A DNA stretch of 64,000 bases, from NCBI RefSeq assembly GCF_000373265.1, contig NZ_KB890761.1, forward strand, positions 1,104,599 to 1,168,598, read 5' to 3'. The DNA is from Pontibacter roseus DSM 17521 (GTDB lineage: Bacteria; Bacteroidota; Bacteroidia; Cytophagales; Hymenobacteraceae). This document shows positions 1 to 8,715 of the stretch, piece by piece. Position 1 is the stretch's first letter, and the number at the start of each line of letters is the position of its first letter. Both the position numbers and the translations under genes were made by a program. The notes under the pieces are model-generated. The model did not search any database and was not told the origin of the DNA. It saw nothing but the letters and a program-made list of their open reading frames with translations.

Positions 1-2
1 GG

Positions 3-1694
3 CAGCAGATAAAAGTATTGCAGGACGAACTGGGGCAGGAGGGGCCTGACCAAGAGATAGAGCGCTTCCGCGAGCGCGCCACCAAAAAGAAGTGGCCGGA
101 GCAGGTAGCCAAGCACTTCAACAAGGAGATAGAGCGCCTGGCGCGCCTCAACCCGCAGGCTGCCGAGTACCCGGTGGCGGTGAACTACATTGAGTTCCTG
201 CTCGACCTGCCCTGGAACGAGCAGACGAAGGACAACTTCAACCTCAAGCGCACTAAGAAGATACTCGACGCGGACCACTATGGTCTGGAGAAAGTGAAGG
301 AGCGCATACTGGAGTACCTGGCGGTGCTCAAGCTCAAGAAAGACATGAAAGCGCCCATCCTGTGCCTATATGGCCCTCCCGGGGTGGGTAAAACCTCCCT
401 GGGACGTTCTATTGCCACCGCGTTGGGACGTAACTATGTCAGAATGTCACTGGGCGGCGTACGCGATGAGGCCGAGATACGGGGCCACCGCCGTACCTAC
501 GTGGGGGCGATGCCCGGCAAAATCATCAGCCAAATCAAGAAAGTGGGCTCCTCTAACCCGGTGATTATTCTGGATGAGATAGACAAACTGGCTTCTGACT
601 TCCGCGGTGACCCATCTTCGGCGTTGCTGGAGGTGCTGGACCCGGAGCAGAACCATACTTTCATGGACAATTACCTGGATGTGGAATACGACCTGTCCAA
701 GGTGCTGTTCATCGCCACAGCCAACTCCCTGGATACCATTCAGCCCGCCCTGCGCGACCGAATGGAGATTATCGAGCTGACCGGCTATACCATGGAGGAG
801 AAGACCGAGATTGCCAAGCGCCACCTCGTACCGAAGCAGGTGAAAGACCACGGGCTGGAGGAAGAGGACGTGAAGATGCCAAAAGCCACAATCCAGAAAG
901 TGATTGAGGATTACACCCGTGAATCGGGGGTGCGTAGCTTGGAGCGCAAAATCGGGCGCCTGGTGCGCAACACGGCCAAACTGAAGGCGATGGAGGAGAA
1001 GTATACTCCGAGCATCAAACCGGAGGACGTGGTGAAGATACTGGGACCGGAGACGTTCGACAAAGAGATTTACCAGGATATCGATACGGCCGGTGTTGTA
1101 ACGGGACTGGCTTGGACCTCAGTGGGTGGCGACATCCTGTTCATTGAAAGCATTCTGAGCAAAGGCAAAGGCAAGTTGACGCTGTCGGGCCAGTTGGGTG
1201 ACGTGATGAAGGAGTCCGCTATGACGGCCCTCTCCTACCTGCGCGCCCACGCCGAGCTGCTGGACATCGACTACCGTATATTCGAGCAGTACGACCTGCA
1301 CATCCACTTCCCGGAGGGTGCCGTGCCGAAGGACGGTCCGTCGGCAGGTATAGCCATCTTCACCTCCATCGCCTCCGTGTTCACGCAGCGCAAGGTGAAG
1401 CCGCGGCTGGCCATGACGGGTGAGATTACGCTGCGGGGCAAAGTGCTGCCAGTGGGAGGTATAAAAGAGAAAATCTTAGCAGCCAAACGTGCCGGAATAA
1501 CTGATATTATCCTGTGCCAGAAAAACAAGAAGGACATCAGCGAAATACCAGACCAGTACATCAAAGGTCTGACCATACACTATGTAGACCGCGTAGACGA
1601 CGTGATTAAGATAGCGCTGCTGAAGCAGAAGGTGAAATATCCGCTCAACCTGAAGGTGACGGAGGACAACAAGAAAGTAGACGCGGATTACTAA
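3..1694 (+). CDS. lon: Lon protease, ATP-dependent serine protease (5' part outside the window)
   Basis: Cytoplasmic AAA+ protease that unfolds and degrades damaged or regulatory proteins. The reading frame is open to the left edge, so only about 563 residues are visible of a usual ~800; the N-terminal substrate-binding domain is mostly missing. Visible: end of the N-terminal helical region, Walker A GPPGVGKT near visible residue 124, Walker [10 protein letters not shown], and the C-terminal protease domain with the catalytic serine in PKDGPSAG (about residue 447) and catalytic lysine in GGIKEK (about 488), forming the Ser-Lys dyad of the family. Both active sites are intact. Next downstream is hslU, separated by a terminator, so the two AAA+ proteases are neighbours but probably separate transcripts. 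Identification is secure from family motifs. Confidence 0.97.
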   Translation, partial: QQIKVLQDELGQEGPDQEIERFRERATKKKWPEQVAKHFNKEIERLARLNPQAAEYPVAVNYIEFLLDLPWNEQTKDNFNLKRTKKILDADHYGLEKVKERILEYLAVLKLKKDMKAPILCLYGPPGVGKTSLGRSIATALGRNYVRMSLGGVRDEAEIRGHRRTYVGAMPGKIISQIKKVGSSNPVIILDEIDKLASDFRGDPSSALLEVLDPEQNHTFMDNYLDVEYDLSKVLFIATANSLDTIQPALRDRMEIIELTGYTMEEKTEIAKRHLVPKQVKDHGLEEEDVKMPKATIQKVIEDYTRESGVRSLERKIGRLVRNTAKLKAMEEKYTPSIKPEDVVKILGPETFDKEIYQDIDTAGVVTGLAWTSVGGDILFIESILSKGKGKLTLSGQLGDVMKESAMTALSYLRAHAELLDIDYRIFEQYDLHIHFPEGAVPKDGPSAGIAIFTSIASVFTQRKVKPRLAMTGEITLRGKVLPVGGIKEKILAAKRAGITDIILCQKNKKDISEIPDQYIKGLTIHYVDRVDDVIKIALLKQKVKYPLNLKVTEDNKKVDADY

Positions 1695-1855
1695 GGGCCT
1701 CTTCACCTGCTGTAGAGTGTACTTCAAGGCGGCAGGTATAGAGGCATTCTTTAGGTATGGCCTGTTAAGTTGATTGAGGAAGATGTTTCCCATACCTCAG
1801 CCCCGTCCAGATTCGTTCTTGTAAGAAGAGACAAAGAGTACGGCAGAAACCCGAG

Positions 1856-1879
1856 CAGGGTGTTCTGCCCTGTTTTTTT
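1856..1879 (+). terminator. Rho-independent terminator after lon
   Basis: Stem CAGGG (1856-1860) pairs with CCCTG (1868-1872), followed by seven T (1873-1879). It lies just 17 bases before the hslU start, so hslU transcription either reads through or begins very close to its start codon. Confidence 0.55.
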
Positions 1880-1896
1880 AATTTAAAGCATCTAAA

Positions 1897-3291
1897 ATGT
1901 TAGATTCAATAGAGCATTTAACCCCAGCCCAAATTGTAGCGGAGCTGGATAAATATATCATCGGGCAACAGGACGCCAAACGGAACGTGGCCATTGCGCT
2001 GCGCAACCGCTGGCGCCGCATGAACGCCGATGAGAGCATACGCCGCGAAATCGTGCCCAACAACATACTCATGATAGGGGCGACCGGTGTGGGCAAAACC
2101 GAAATCGCGCGCCGCCTGGCCAAAATCGCCGATGCGCCTTTCACCAAGGTAGAGGCATCCAAGTTCACGGAAGTAGGCTATGTGGGCCGCGACGTGGAAA
2201 GCATGGTGCGCGACCTGGTGGAGCAATCGGTGAACATGGTGAAGACGAAGAAGAAGGAGGAGGTGAAGCAGAAAGCCGCCGAGGTGGTGGAAGACATCAT
2301 TCTAGATGCACTGATTCCGCCTATCCAGGGAGGCCGTTCTACGCCGGGTTACTCCGGAAATTCTGACCCCAACGCGATGCCGGATAACGACTACGAGCTG
2401 AACGAGCGCACCCGTGAGAAATTCCGCGAGAAAATCCGAAACGGCGAACTGGAAGACCGCAAGATAGAAATCCGCATCCAGCAGAGTTCCATGCCCGGCA
2501 TGGGCGTGATGGGGCCAGGTATGGATGAGGCCTCCATGATGAACATCCAGGAGATGATTAGCGGCATGATGCCCAAAAAGACCAAGAAGCGAAAAGTGAC
2601 CATAGCCGAGGCGCGTAAGATTCTGTTGGAAGAGGAAGCCGCTAAACTCATCGATATGGACGAGGTGAAGGAAGAGGCAATTTTCAAAGCCGAGAACTCA
2701 GGCGTCATCTTCATTGATGAGATTGACAAAGTGGCCAGCTCCAGTAAGAAAGGCAGCGGCCCGGACGTGAGCCGCGAAGGCGTGCAGCGCGACCTGCTCC
2801 CGATTGTGGAAGGCTCTACCGTCAACACCAAGTATGGCGTCATCAACACCGACCACATCCTGTTCATTGCGGCGGGTGCGTTCCACGTGGCCAAACCTTC
2901 AGACCTTATACCTGAGCTGCAGGGTCGCTTCCCGATTCGTGTGGAGCTGCAAAGCCTGACGAAGGAGGATTTCTACCAGATTCTGAAGTTCCCCAAGAAT
3001 GCCCTGACCAAACAGTATGTGGCGCTGCTGGCCGCAGAGGATGTGGAGCTTAGCTTTGCAGATGAGGCCCTGGACGAAATCGCCTCTATTGCCTATGAGG
3101 TGAACTCAGAGGTGGAGAACATCGGCGCCCGTCGTTTGCACACGGTGATGAGCCGACTGCTCAACGATATCCTCTTCGATGTGCCGGACAAAATTGGCGC
3201 CAACGCCCACATCGTGGTGACCCGCGAGATGGTGCTGGAACGCCTGTCTGATATGGTGAAGAACCGTGACCTGAGCCAGTACATACTTTGA
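1897..3291 (+). CDS. hslU: HslU (ClpY), ATPase subunit of the HslUV protease
   Basis: Hexameric AAA+ unfoldase that feeds proteins into the HslV peptidase chamber in the cytoplasm. The 464 residues match the family length. Near the N terminus is the typical TPAQIVAELDKYIIGQ box; Walker A is GATGVGKT at 61-68; the intermediate (I) domain runs roughly 110-240 and is rich in Met and Lys; Walker B is GVIFIDEIDK near 269; the protein ends in QYIL, the kind of hydrophobic tail that docks into HslV. hslV is not next to it here, unlike the hslVU operon of many bacteria, so the partner must lie elsewhere. The start gives the family N terminus directly. A terminator hairpin follows at 3404. Confidence 0.97.
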   Translation: MLDSIEHLTPAQIVAELDKYIIGQQDAKRNVAIALRNRWRRMNADESIRREIVPNNILMIGATGVGKTEIARRLAKIADAPFTKVEASKFTEVGYVGRDVESMVRDLVEQSVNMVKTKKKEEVKQKAAEVVEDIILDALIPPIQGGRSTPGYSGNSDPNAMPDNDYELNERTREKFREKIRNGELEDRKIEIRIQQSSMPGMGVMGPGMDEASMMNIQEMISGMMPKKTKKRKVTIAEARKILLEEEAAKLIDMDEVKEEAIFKAENSGVIFIDEIDKVASSSKKGSGPDVSREGVQRDLLPIVEGSTVNTKYGVINTDHILFIAAGAFHVAKPSDLIPELQGRFPIRVELQSLTKEDFYQILKFPKNALTKQYVALLAAEDVELSFADEALDEIASIAYEVNSEVENIGARRLHTVMSRLLNDILFDVPDKIGANAHIVVTREMVLERLSDMVKNRDLSQYIL

Positions 3292-3293
3292 TA

Positions 3294-3326
3294 GTTAAAA
3301 GTTGAAAGTCGTAAGTTAAGAGTTGC
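3294..3326 (-). repeat. Purine/pyrimidine-asymmetric short repeat (AACTCTTAACTT family)
   Basis: Directly behind the hslU stop is a run of GTTAAAAGTTGAAAG-type words. Its reverse complement matches the CTTAACTTTTATCTCTCAAC stretch at 3519-3548 and similar stretches at 8468-8497 and 47737-47762. All sit at gene edges. Function unknown; such words are common between genes in this phylum. Confidence 0.5.
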
Positions 3327-3403
3327 AGGTATAGCGCAACCTCTGGCTGGGAAATTATTCCCTTGCCATACCTATACAAGCGAGTCTGTGACGTGCGAAA
3401 AAG

Positions 3404-3445
3404 AAAAGCTGGTGTTTCTGTTAAGTCAGGAGCACCAGCTTTTTT
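3404..3445 (+). terminator. Rho-independent terminator after hslU
   Basis: An 11-base stem AAAAGCTGGTG (3404-3414) pairs with CACCAGCTTTT (3433-3443), loop of 18 bases, with T-rich tail on the + strand. Confidence 0.75.
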
Positions 3446-3518
3446 GTTTGCAGAAACATCTGCCAGTAGGTATAGGTATAATCAAAGCACGAACCTGAAT
3501 CGTATTTAAAGGATAGCT

Positions 3519-3550
3519 CTTAACTTTTATCTCTCAACTCTTAACTCTAT
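3519..3550 (+). repeat. AACTCTTAACTT-family short repeat before the SDR gene
   Basis: A strand-asymmetric CT/A tract (CTTAACTTTTATCTCTCAAC and onward) ends five bases before the GTG start of the dehydrogenase. It is an inverted copy of the tract behind hslU at 3294-3326. Confidence 0.5.
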
Positions 3551-3554
3551 AAAA

Positions 3555-4283
3555 GTGAACTACTACTTCATAACCGGCGCCAGCAAGGGAATAGGCAAAG
3601 CCATAGCCGAGCAGTTGCTGCAGGACGAGAACAACCGCGTGATAGGCGTGAGCAGGAGCAGCAGCATCCAGCACAGGAACTACCGCCACCAGCCGCTGGA
3701 TTTTTCCGACATACCTGCCGTGGAGCACAACCTGCACAAGGTATTTATACCTTACCGCGATGCGGAAAAGCTGGTGCTCATCAACAATGCCGGCGTGTTA
3801 GGCGACATAGGGTATGTGGGCGAAGGTATGCCGAACGAGCGATTCGAGTTTGTGTTTGATGTGAACGTGATTGTGCCAGCCATGCTCATGAACACCTTCC
3901 TGCAGGTATACCAGCCGGTACGGTGCCAGAAAGTGGTTGTAAACATCAGCTCCGGCGCCGGCAGAAACCCGATTGATGGCTGGGCAAGCTATTGCGCCTC
4001 CAAGGCGGCCCTGGATATGCTGTCGCAGACGGTGCAGCAAGAGCAGAATGTGCGGGCGTCGGGCGTTCGGGTGTTCTCGCTGTCGCCGGGCGTGGTGGAT
4101 ACGGCTATGCAGGAGAACATCCGCGAGGCCGATGCGGAGCGGTTCAGCAATGTGGAGCGGTTCAGAGACCTCAAAGCGAATGGAGAACTAGCCTCAGCAG
4201 AGGAAGTGGGCACTAAGATTGTAGGGTTCCTAAACCGAGTGGAGGAGTATAACGAGGTGTTGGTGTCGGTGCGGGACATGTAA
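3555..4283 (+). CDS. Short-chain dehydrogenase/reductase (SDR)
   Basis: Classical SDR oxidoreductase, 242 residues, single Rossmann domain, cytoplasmic. The nucleotide-binding motif is GASKGIG at 8-14, the structural NNAG motif lies near 76, the catalytic serine is in NISSGAG near 133 and the catalytic YxxxK is YCASK at about 146-150. Length and layout resemble the sepiapterin reductase/benzil reductase branch, but the substrate cannot be read from the sequence. The start is GTG at 3555: it places the Rossmann strand (YYFITG) right at the N terminus, as in the family, and there is no suitable upstream ATG. It is a single-gene unit flanked by terminators at 3404 and 4315. Confidence 0.85.
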   Translation: MNYYFITGASKGIGKAIAEQLLQDENNRVIGVSRSSSIQHRNYRHQPLDFSDIPAVEHNLHKVFIPYRDAEKLVLINNAGVLGDIGYVGEGMPNERFEFVFDVNVIVPAMLMNTFLQVYQPVRCQKVVVNISSGAGRNPIDGWASYCASKAALDMLSQTVQQEQNVRASGVRVFSLSPGVVDTAMQENIREADAERFSNVERFRDLKANGELASAEEVGTKIVGFLNRVEEYNEVLVSVRDM

Positions 4284-4314
4284 CGCCTTAGCACCTGGAA
4301 TGCAGGTATAGCAG

Positions 4315-4356
4315 GGGCAGCCTTAGGTTATTTGAAACCTAAGGCTGCCCTTTTTT
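4315..4356 (+). terminator. Strong rho-independent terminator after the SDR gene
   Basis: A perfect 15-base stem GGGCAGCCTTAGGTT (4315-4329) and its complement (4336-4350), six-base loop, then TTTTTT (4351-4356). Confidence 0.9.
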
Positions 4357-4496
4357 AGGCCCAATGATTACGCCCTGTGTAATGCACTGAGCCGCAATGG
4401 AATAGGTTTACATCCTTTTTCAGGGATATTTGCTAATTAAGTATAGTTATGCTAAATTGGTATAGTTGATTGAGTGGTCACTTCAATAAATCCGTC

Positions 4497-4916
4497 ATGA
4501 AGAATCCCATCTGTCCCCGCTGCAGTTCTTTGGAAGTCGTGAAAAGCGGCGTAGTGAACGAAAGACAGCGTTATCGCTGTAAAAAGTGCGGCTACTACTT
4601 CACCGTCAACAAGCTGGGCAAGGGCATTGACAACTACTATGTGACCAAGGCGCTACAGCTTTACATTGAAGGTATAAGCTACCGCGAGATAGAGCGCATC
4701 CTCGGTGTGAGCCACGTCTCCATCATGAACTGGGTGCGCAAGTACAGGGTGAAAGCCCCGGAACAGACCGAATACCATCCTACCTACAAAATACTGAACC
4801 ACACCGAATTAGTGGAATATTTGAAGAACAACGCCAATCTTAAGGGGGCCGGCATGATGATTACCGAACTTGGCGATAAGTACATGATGATTAAGTGGAA
4901 GCGCTTTAAGGACTGA
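4497..4916 (+). CDS. Zinc-ribbon plus helix-turn-helix protein (InsA/IS1-like N-terminal domain)
   Basis: A 139-residue protein with a four-cysteine zinc ribbon (Cys 6 and 9 in CPRC, Cys 28 and 31 in CKKCG) and a helix-turn-helix at about 55-83 (SYREIERILGVSHVSIMNWV). This is the DNA-binding module of IS1/IS1595-type transposases. There is no DDE catalytic domain, no second transposase reading frame and no terminal inverted repeat nearby, so it is probably not a working insertion sequence. The rest (about 90-139) is a short basic tail. ATG at 4497 is chosen because it starts just before the ribbon; an in-frame TTG at 4470 would only add an unlike extension. It stands directly before the porin/symporter/acetyl-CoA synthetase genes in the same direction; a role as their transcription regulator is inference. 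Confidence 0.7.
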   Translation: MKNPICPRCSSLEVVKSGVVNERQRYRCKKCGYYFTVNKLGKGIDNYYVTKALQLYIEGISYREIERILGVSHVSIMNWVRKYRVKAPEQTEYHPTYKILNHTELVEYLKNNANLKGAGMMITELGDKYMMIKWKRFKD

Positions 4917-5037
4917 AGTATATCAACTTACCAAATATATACATGGCTTTACCTGCTTTCCTGAATTTTACTTAAAATAGATTAAAGATTTCGGGGAAAC
5001 AGCTGACCTCTCTTCACTTTTAACATTTAGTACTCCA

Positions 5038-6378
5038 ATGAAAAGACTGTTACTATATGTGGCGGCGGGGCTGGTGCTCTGCTGCGCTGGAAGAGGTGCA
5101 TCTGCACAAGGGTCCGCAGAGTATGGCTCGGGTATAAAGTTGCCCCTCAACGAGGATGGCAGCAAGTACATCCGCTTCATCACCTGGCACCAGGTATGGA
5201 TTCGCTATAACCAAAACAACACAGGCTCGCTCCGCAACAACGAGCAGGTAGACAATACGATGGACATAGGTTTGCGCCGCTCGCGCTTCCTGACGTACTC
5301 CCAGATTTCTCCCCGGTTCCTGGTGCTGCTGCACTTCGGCATCAACAACCAGAACGCCGTGAGCGGTGGCGCGAGCCCTGCATTGGACGGAAAGAAGCCC
5401 CAGATTTTTATCCACGACGCCTGGACGGAGTATAAAGTGTTTGGCAACGCTTTGTCAGTAGGAGCCGGCCTGCACTACTGGAACGGCATCTCCCGCATGA
5501 CCAATGCCAGTACACTCAATTTCATGACCATTGATGCGCCTATTTTCAACTGGGCCACCATCGATGCCGCTGACCAGTTTGGTCGTATGCTGGGGGTATA
5601 CGCTAAGGGCAAACTGGGTAAGCTAGATTACCGCATGGCAGTCAACGACCCGTTCGTGACCAACACAGCGCAGGCGGTAGCTACGGCAGCCAATTATAAT
5701 CCCAGAAACAACAAAAAGGTATTCCAAGGCTACTTCAACTACCAGTTTCTGGAACAGGAGTCGAACCTGCTGCCGTACATGGTGGGCACCTACCTGGGCA
5801 GCAAGCGCGTGTTCAACATAGGAGTGGGCTTTATGCACAACGAGGACGGGGTATGGCGGACACAGGAAACGGCTTTCGGGCCAGACACCGTCACCTCCAA
5901 TATCAGCCTGTTCGGGGTGGATGCCTTCCTGGACCTGCCGCTGAACCAGGAGCAGAACACGGCCCTGACCGCCTATGCCGTGTACCACAACTACGACTTT
6001 GGCCGCAACAACGTCCGCAACATCGGCATCATGAACCCGGCCACAGGCGGAGGTGGCCTGCGCGGCAATGCTTTGCCGACCATCGGCACTGGCGACATCG
6101 TGTATGGCCAGGTGGGTTACCTGCTCCCCAAAGATTTTATTACCCCCAAGGCTAGACTGCAGCCCTACACCGCCTTCAGTTACGGTAACCTGGAGGGCGT
6201 GCGAGACACCAACGGCGACAAGGTGCCGGTGAAGGTGCTGGATGTAGGGGCTAACCTGCTGCTGGAGGGGCACCACTCCAAGCTGACGCTCAACTGGCGC
6301 AACCGCCCGGACTTCACCAACCCTAGCAACCTCAGGTATCGTCCGGAGATTACGCTGCAGGCCATGATTTACTTATAG
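5038..6378 (+). CDS. Outer-membrane porin of the acid-uptake locus
   Basis: 446 residues with a clear signal peptide (charged MKRL, hydrophobic core, cleavage after ASAQ near residue 24). The mature part is rich in alternating aromatic and polar beta strands (for example RFITWHQVWIRY) and ends in a hydrophobic strand (ITLQAMIYL), typical of an outer-membrane barrel. It resembles the phosphate-selective porin-like proteins found in this phylum. It is followed after 30 bases by the DUF4212/symporter pair, which suggests it lets small carboxylates into the periplasm for that symporter; substrate is inferred from context only. Confidence 0.75.
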   Translation: MKRLLLYVAAGLVLCCAGRGASAQGSAEYGSGIKLPLNEDGSKYIRFITWHQVWIRYNQNNTGSLRNNEQVDNTMDIGLRRSRFLTYSQISPRFLVLLHFGINNQNAVSGGASPALDGKKPQIFIHDAWTEYKVFGNALSVGAGLHYWNGISRMTNASTLNFMTIDAPIFNWATIDAADQFGRMLGVYAKGKLGKLDYRMAVNDPFVTNTAQAVATAANYNPRNNKKVFQGYFNYQFLEQESNLLPYMVGTYLGSKRVFNIGVGFMHNEDGVWRTQETAFGPDTVTSNISLFGVDAFLDLPLNQEQNTALTAYAVYHNYDFGRNNVRNIGIMNPATGGGGLRGNALPTIGTGDIVYGQVGYLLPKDFITPKARLQPYTAFSYGNLEGVRDTNGDKVPVKVLDVGANLLLEGHHSKLTLNWRNRPDFTNPSNLRYRPEITLQAMIYL

Positions 6379-6408
6379 GAACCTTAAAACTAAAACAATC
6401 TATACCTT

Positions 6409-6672
6409 ATGGAAAATAACAGAAACAGAATGCAGGAGTACTGGCAGCGCAACGTCCGGATTCTGCTTACGCTACTGGGGCTTTGGTTTGCCGTGTCCTA
6501 TGTTTTCGGCATCCTGCTGGTCGACGAGATGAACCAGTTCCGGCTGGGCGGTTTCAAGCTGGGCTTCTGGTTTGCGCAGCAAGGGTCCATCTATGTGTTT
6601 GTGCTCATCATCTTCATCTATGTGTGGCTGATGAACAGGCTCGACCGCGAATTTGACGTGCACGAAGATTAA
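6409..6672 (+). CDS. DUF4212 small subunit of a sodium:solute symporter
   Basis: 87 residues with two predicted membrane helices (about 17-38 and 55-79) and a WQRNVRILLTLLGLWF entry segment characteristic of the DUF4212 family, known as the small partner encoded just before a class of sodium:solute symporters. It lies 27 bases before the symporter gene in the same direction. Inner-membrane location; it probably assembles with or stabilises the large subunit. Confidence 0.92.
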   Translation: MENNRNRMQEYWQRNVRILLTLLGLWFAVSYVFGILLVDEMNQFRLGGFKLGFWFAQQGSIYVFVLIIFIYVWLMNRLDREFDVHED

Positions 6673-6699
6673 TCTCCCTCACTCCAAAAAAATAAGACA

Positions 6700-8391
6700 A
6701 TGGATATCCTGACCTGGACATACATCATCGTGGGCCTGACTTTCGCCCTCTACATCGGCATCGCCATCTGGTCGCGCGCCGGCTCCACCAAAGAATTCTA
6801 CGTGGCAGGCGGCGGCGTTAGTCCGCTGGCCAACGGTATGGCCACGGCAGCCGACTGGATGTCGGCTGCCTCGTTCATCTCCATGGCGGGCCTTATCTCG
6901 TTCATGGGCTACGACGGCTCGGTATACCTGATGGGCTGGACCGGCGGCTATGTGCTGCTGGCCCTGCTGCTGGCGCCCTACCTGCGCAAGTTCGGCAAGT
7001 TCACGGTGCCTGATTTTGTAGGTGACCGCTACTACTCCAAAACAGCCCGCTTGGTGGCGGTAGTCTGTGCTATCTTCATCTCGTTCACGTATGTGGCCGG
7101 CCAGATGCGTGGCGTGGGCATCGTGTTCTCCCGCTTTCTGGAAGTGCAGATTGAGACCGGAGTGGTTATCGGTATGATTATCGTGCTTTTCTATGCGGTG
7201 TTAGGCGGTATGAAAGGCATCACCTATACCCAGGTGGCGCAGTACTGCGTGCTGATTTTCGCTTACATGGTGCCGGCCATCTTCATCTCGCTGATGCTGA
7301 CCGGCAACCCAATCCCGCAGCTCGGCCTGGGTGGAACACTCTCTGATGGCACTTACCTGCTGGACAAACTCGACGGCCTGCTCCCGGAGCTGGGCTTTAC
7401 GGCCTATACCGATGGCAGCAAGGCGACCATTGACGTGTTCTTCATCACAGCGGCTTTGATGGTTGGTACGGCCGGTTTGCCACACGTGATTGTGCGCTTC
7501 TTCACAGTTCCTAAGGTGAAAGACGCCCGTAAGTCAGCCGGTTATGCGCTGGTGTTCATCGCCATACTTTACACGACCGCTCCTGCGGTGGGAGCCTTTG
7601 GTATGTACAACATGCTGCAAACCACTAGCAACCAACCCATCTCCAACATGCCGCAATGGGTAAGCAACTGGCAGAAGACGAAGCTGATTGGCGTGGACGA
7701 CAAGAACGGCGATGGACGCATTCAGTATGTAAAAGACCCAGCGGGGAATGAATTGACCATTGACAAGGACATCATGGTGCTGGCCAGCCCAGAGATTGCC
7801 CAATTGCCTAATTGGGTAATTGCCCTGGTGGCGGCTGGTGGACTTGCGGCGGCTCTCTCTACAGCTGCTGGTCTGTTGCTGGTTATCTCTACTTCCATTG
7901 CACACGATTTGCTTAAAAAGTCTGTGATGACAGGTATAAGCGAGAAGCAGGAGCTGGTAGCAGCACGGGTAGCGGCTGCAGTTGCAGTAGTGATTGCAGG
8001 TTATTTTGGCATCAACCCGCCAGGCTTTGTGGCGGAGGTGGTGGCCTTTGCCTTCGGACTGGCGGCGGCTTCGTTCTTCCCCATCATTATCATGGGCATC
8101 TTCTCGAAGCGCATGAACAAGCAGGGGGCTATCTGGGGCATGATAACGGGTCTAGTGTTCACAATCGCTTACATTTCCTACTTCAAGTTCATCAATCCAG
8201 CGGCCAACCTGCCGGAAAACTGGTTTATGGAAATTTCGCCAGAAGGTATAGGAACGGTAGGTATGGTACTCAACTTCGTGGTTTCGTTTATTGTGTCCCG
8301 CTTCACGCCAGCCCCTCCGGCTCACATCCAGGAACTGATTGAGGACATCCGCATACCGCGTGGAGCAGGCGAGGCCGTGGCCGGACATTGA
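6700..8391 (+). CDS. Sodium:solute symporter, acetate permease (ActP)-like
   Basis: 563 residues with about 13 hydrophobic membrane segments. The N terminus (TKEFYVAGGGVSPLANGMATAADWMSAASF is the family signature region, residues 30-60) fits the SSS family, specifically the subgroup paired with DUF4212. It moves a small organic acid, most likely acetate or a related monocarboxylate, together with sodium. A polar loop near 320-355 contains DDKNGDGRIQ, an EF-hand-like calcium-binding stretch, which is an odd insertion. Context with the porin, DUF4212 subunit, sensor kinase and acyl-CoA synthetases supports acetate or propionate uptake. The symbol actP is plausible but substrate is not proven. 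Confidence 0.88.
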   Translation: MDILTWTYIIVGLTFALYIGIAIWSRAGSTKEFYVAGGGVSPLANGMATAADWMSAASFISMAGLISFMGYDGSVYLMGWTGGYVLLALLLAPYLRKFGKFTVPDFVGDRYYSKTARLVAVVCAIFISFTYVAGQMRGVGIVFSRFLEVQIETGVVIGMIIVLFYAVLGGMKGITYTQVAQYCVLIFAYMVPAIFISLMLTGNPIPQLGLGGTLSDGTYLLDKLDGLLPELGFTAYTDGSKATIDVFFITAALMVGTAGLPHVIVRFFTVPKVKDARKSAGYALVFIAILYTTAPAVGAFGMYNMLQTTSNQPISNMPQWVSNWQKTKLIGVDDKNGDGRIQYVKDPAGNELTIDKDIMVLASPEIAQLPNWVIALVAAGGLAAALSTAAGLLLVISTSIAHDLLKKSVMTGISEKQELVAARVAAAVAVVIAGYFGINPPGFVAEVVAFAFGLAAASFFPIIIMGIFSKRMNKQGAIWGMITGLVFTIAYISYFKFINPAANLPENWFMEISPEGIGTVGMVLNFVVSFIVSRFTPAPPAHIQELIEDIRIPRGAGEAVAGH

Positions 8392-8467
8392 ATTTAAGTT
8401 GTTGGTTGGTTACATTGTTAGATGGTTGGCTGCGTGGATTTCACCAGTCAACCATTTGGCAGGTTTC

Positions 8468-8497
8468 AACTCCTAAACTCTTCAACTCCCAAACTCA
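8468..8497 (+). repeat. AACTCTTAACTT-family short repeat before a small gene
   Basis: CAACTCCTAAACTCTTCAAC and following bases end three bases before the ATG at 8500. It belongs to the same CT/A-rich family as the tracts at 3519 and 47737; the bases before it (8399-8467) are also low-complexity (GTTGGTTGG...). Confidence 0.4.
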
Positions 8498-8499
8498 AA

Positions 8500-8712
8500 A
8501 TGCGCGACATAGCAAAAGGCAGACGACTCTTTTTCATCAGTGTCCTGTTTATGGTGCTGCTGAATTTTCCGTTGCTTTCGATTTTCAATTCGGGCGCAAC
8601 GGTGGGCGGAGTGCCTGTGCTATACCTGTACATCACGGGGATGTGGCTGGCGTGCATTGCGGCTATCGGGGTTTTTATCAATCGGGAGGACCCGCGTAAA
8701 CAGAAGAAATAA
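8500..8712 (+). CDS. Small two-helix membrane protein between symporter and kinase
   Basis: A 70-residue protein: a short basic N terminus (MRDIAKGRR), a first hydrophobic helix (about 10-31), a second (about 41-60) and a basic tail (EDPRKQKK). The ATG at 8500 is preferred because a longer in-frame start at 8422 would translate the low-complexity repeat. It stops three bases before the sensor kinase start, so the two are likely translated together. Small proteins of this sort recur between the symporter and the kinase in related loci; function unknown. It could be an accessory subunit of either membrane protein. Confidence 0.7.
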   Translation: MRDIAKGRRLFFISVLFMVLLNFPLLSIFNSGATVGGVPVLYLYITGMWLACIAAIGVFINREDPRKQKK

Positions 8713-8715
8713 GGC

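Noticed and set aside
3519..3554. Shine-Dalgarno or riboswitch in front of the SDR gene
   Set aside because: The leader is a low-complexity CT/A repeat with no purine-rich box and no aptamer-like structure.
4470..4916. Functional IS1-family insertion sequence
   Set aside because: Only the InsA-like DNA-binding part is present; no DDE domain, no frameshift window to an insB-like frame, no inverted ends and no target duplication.
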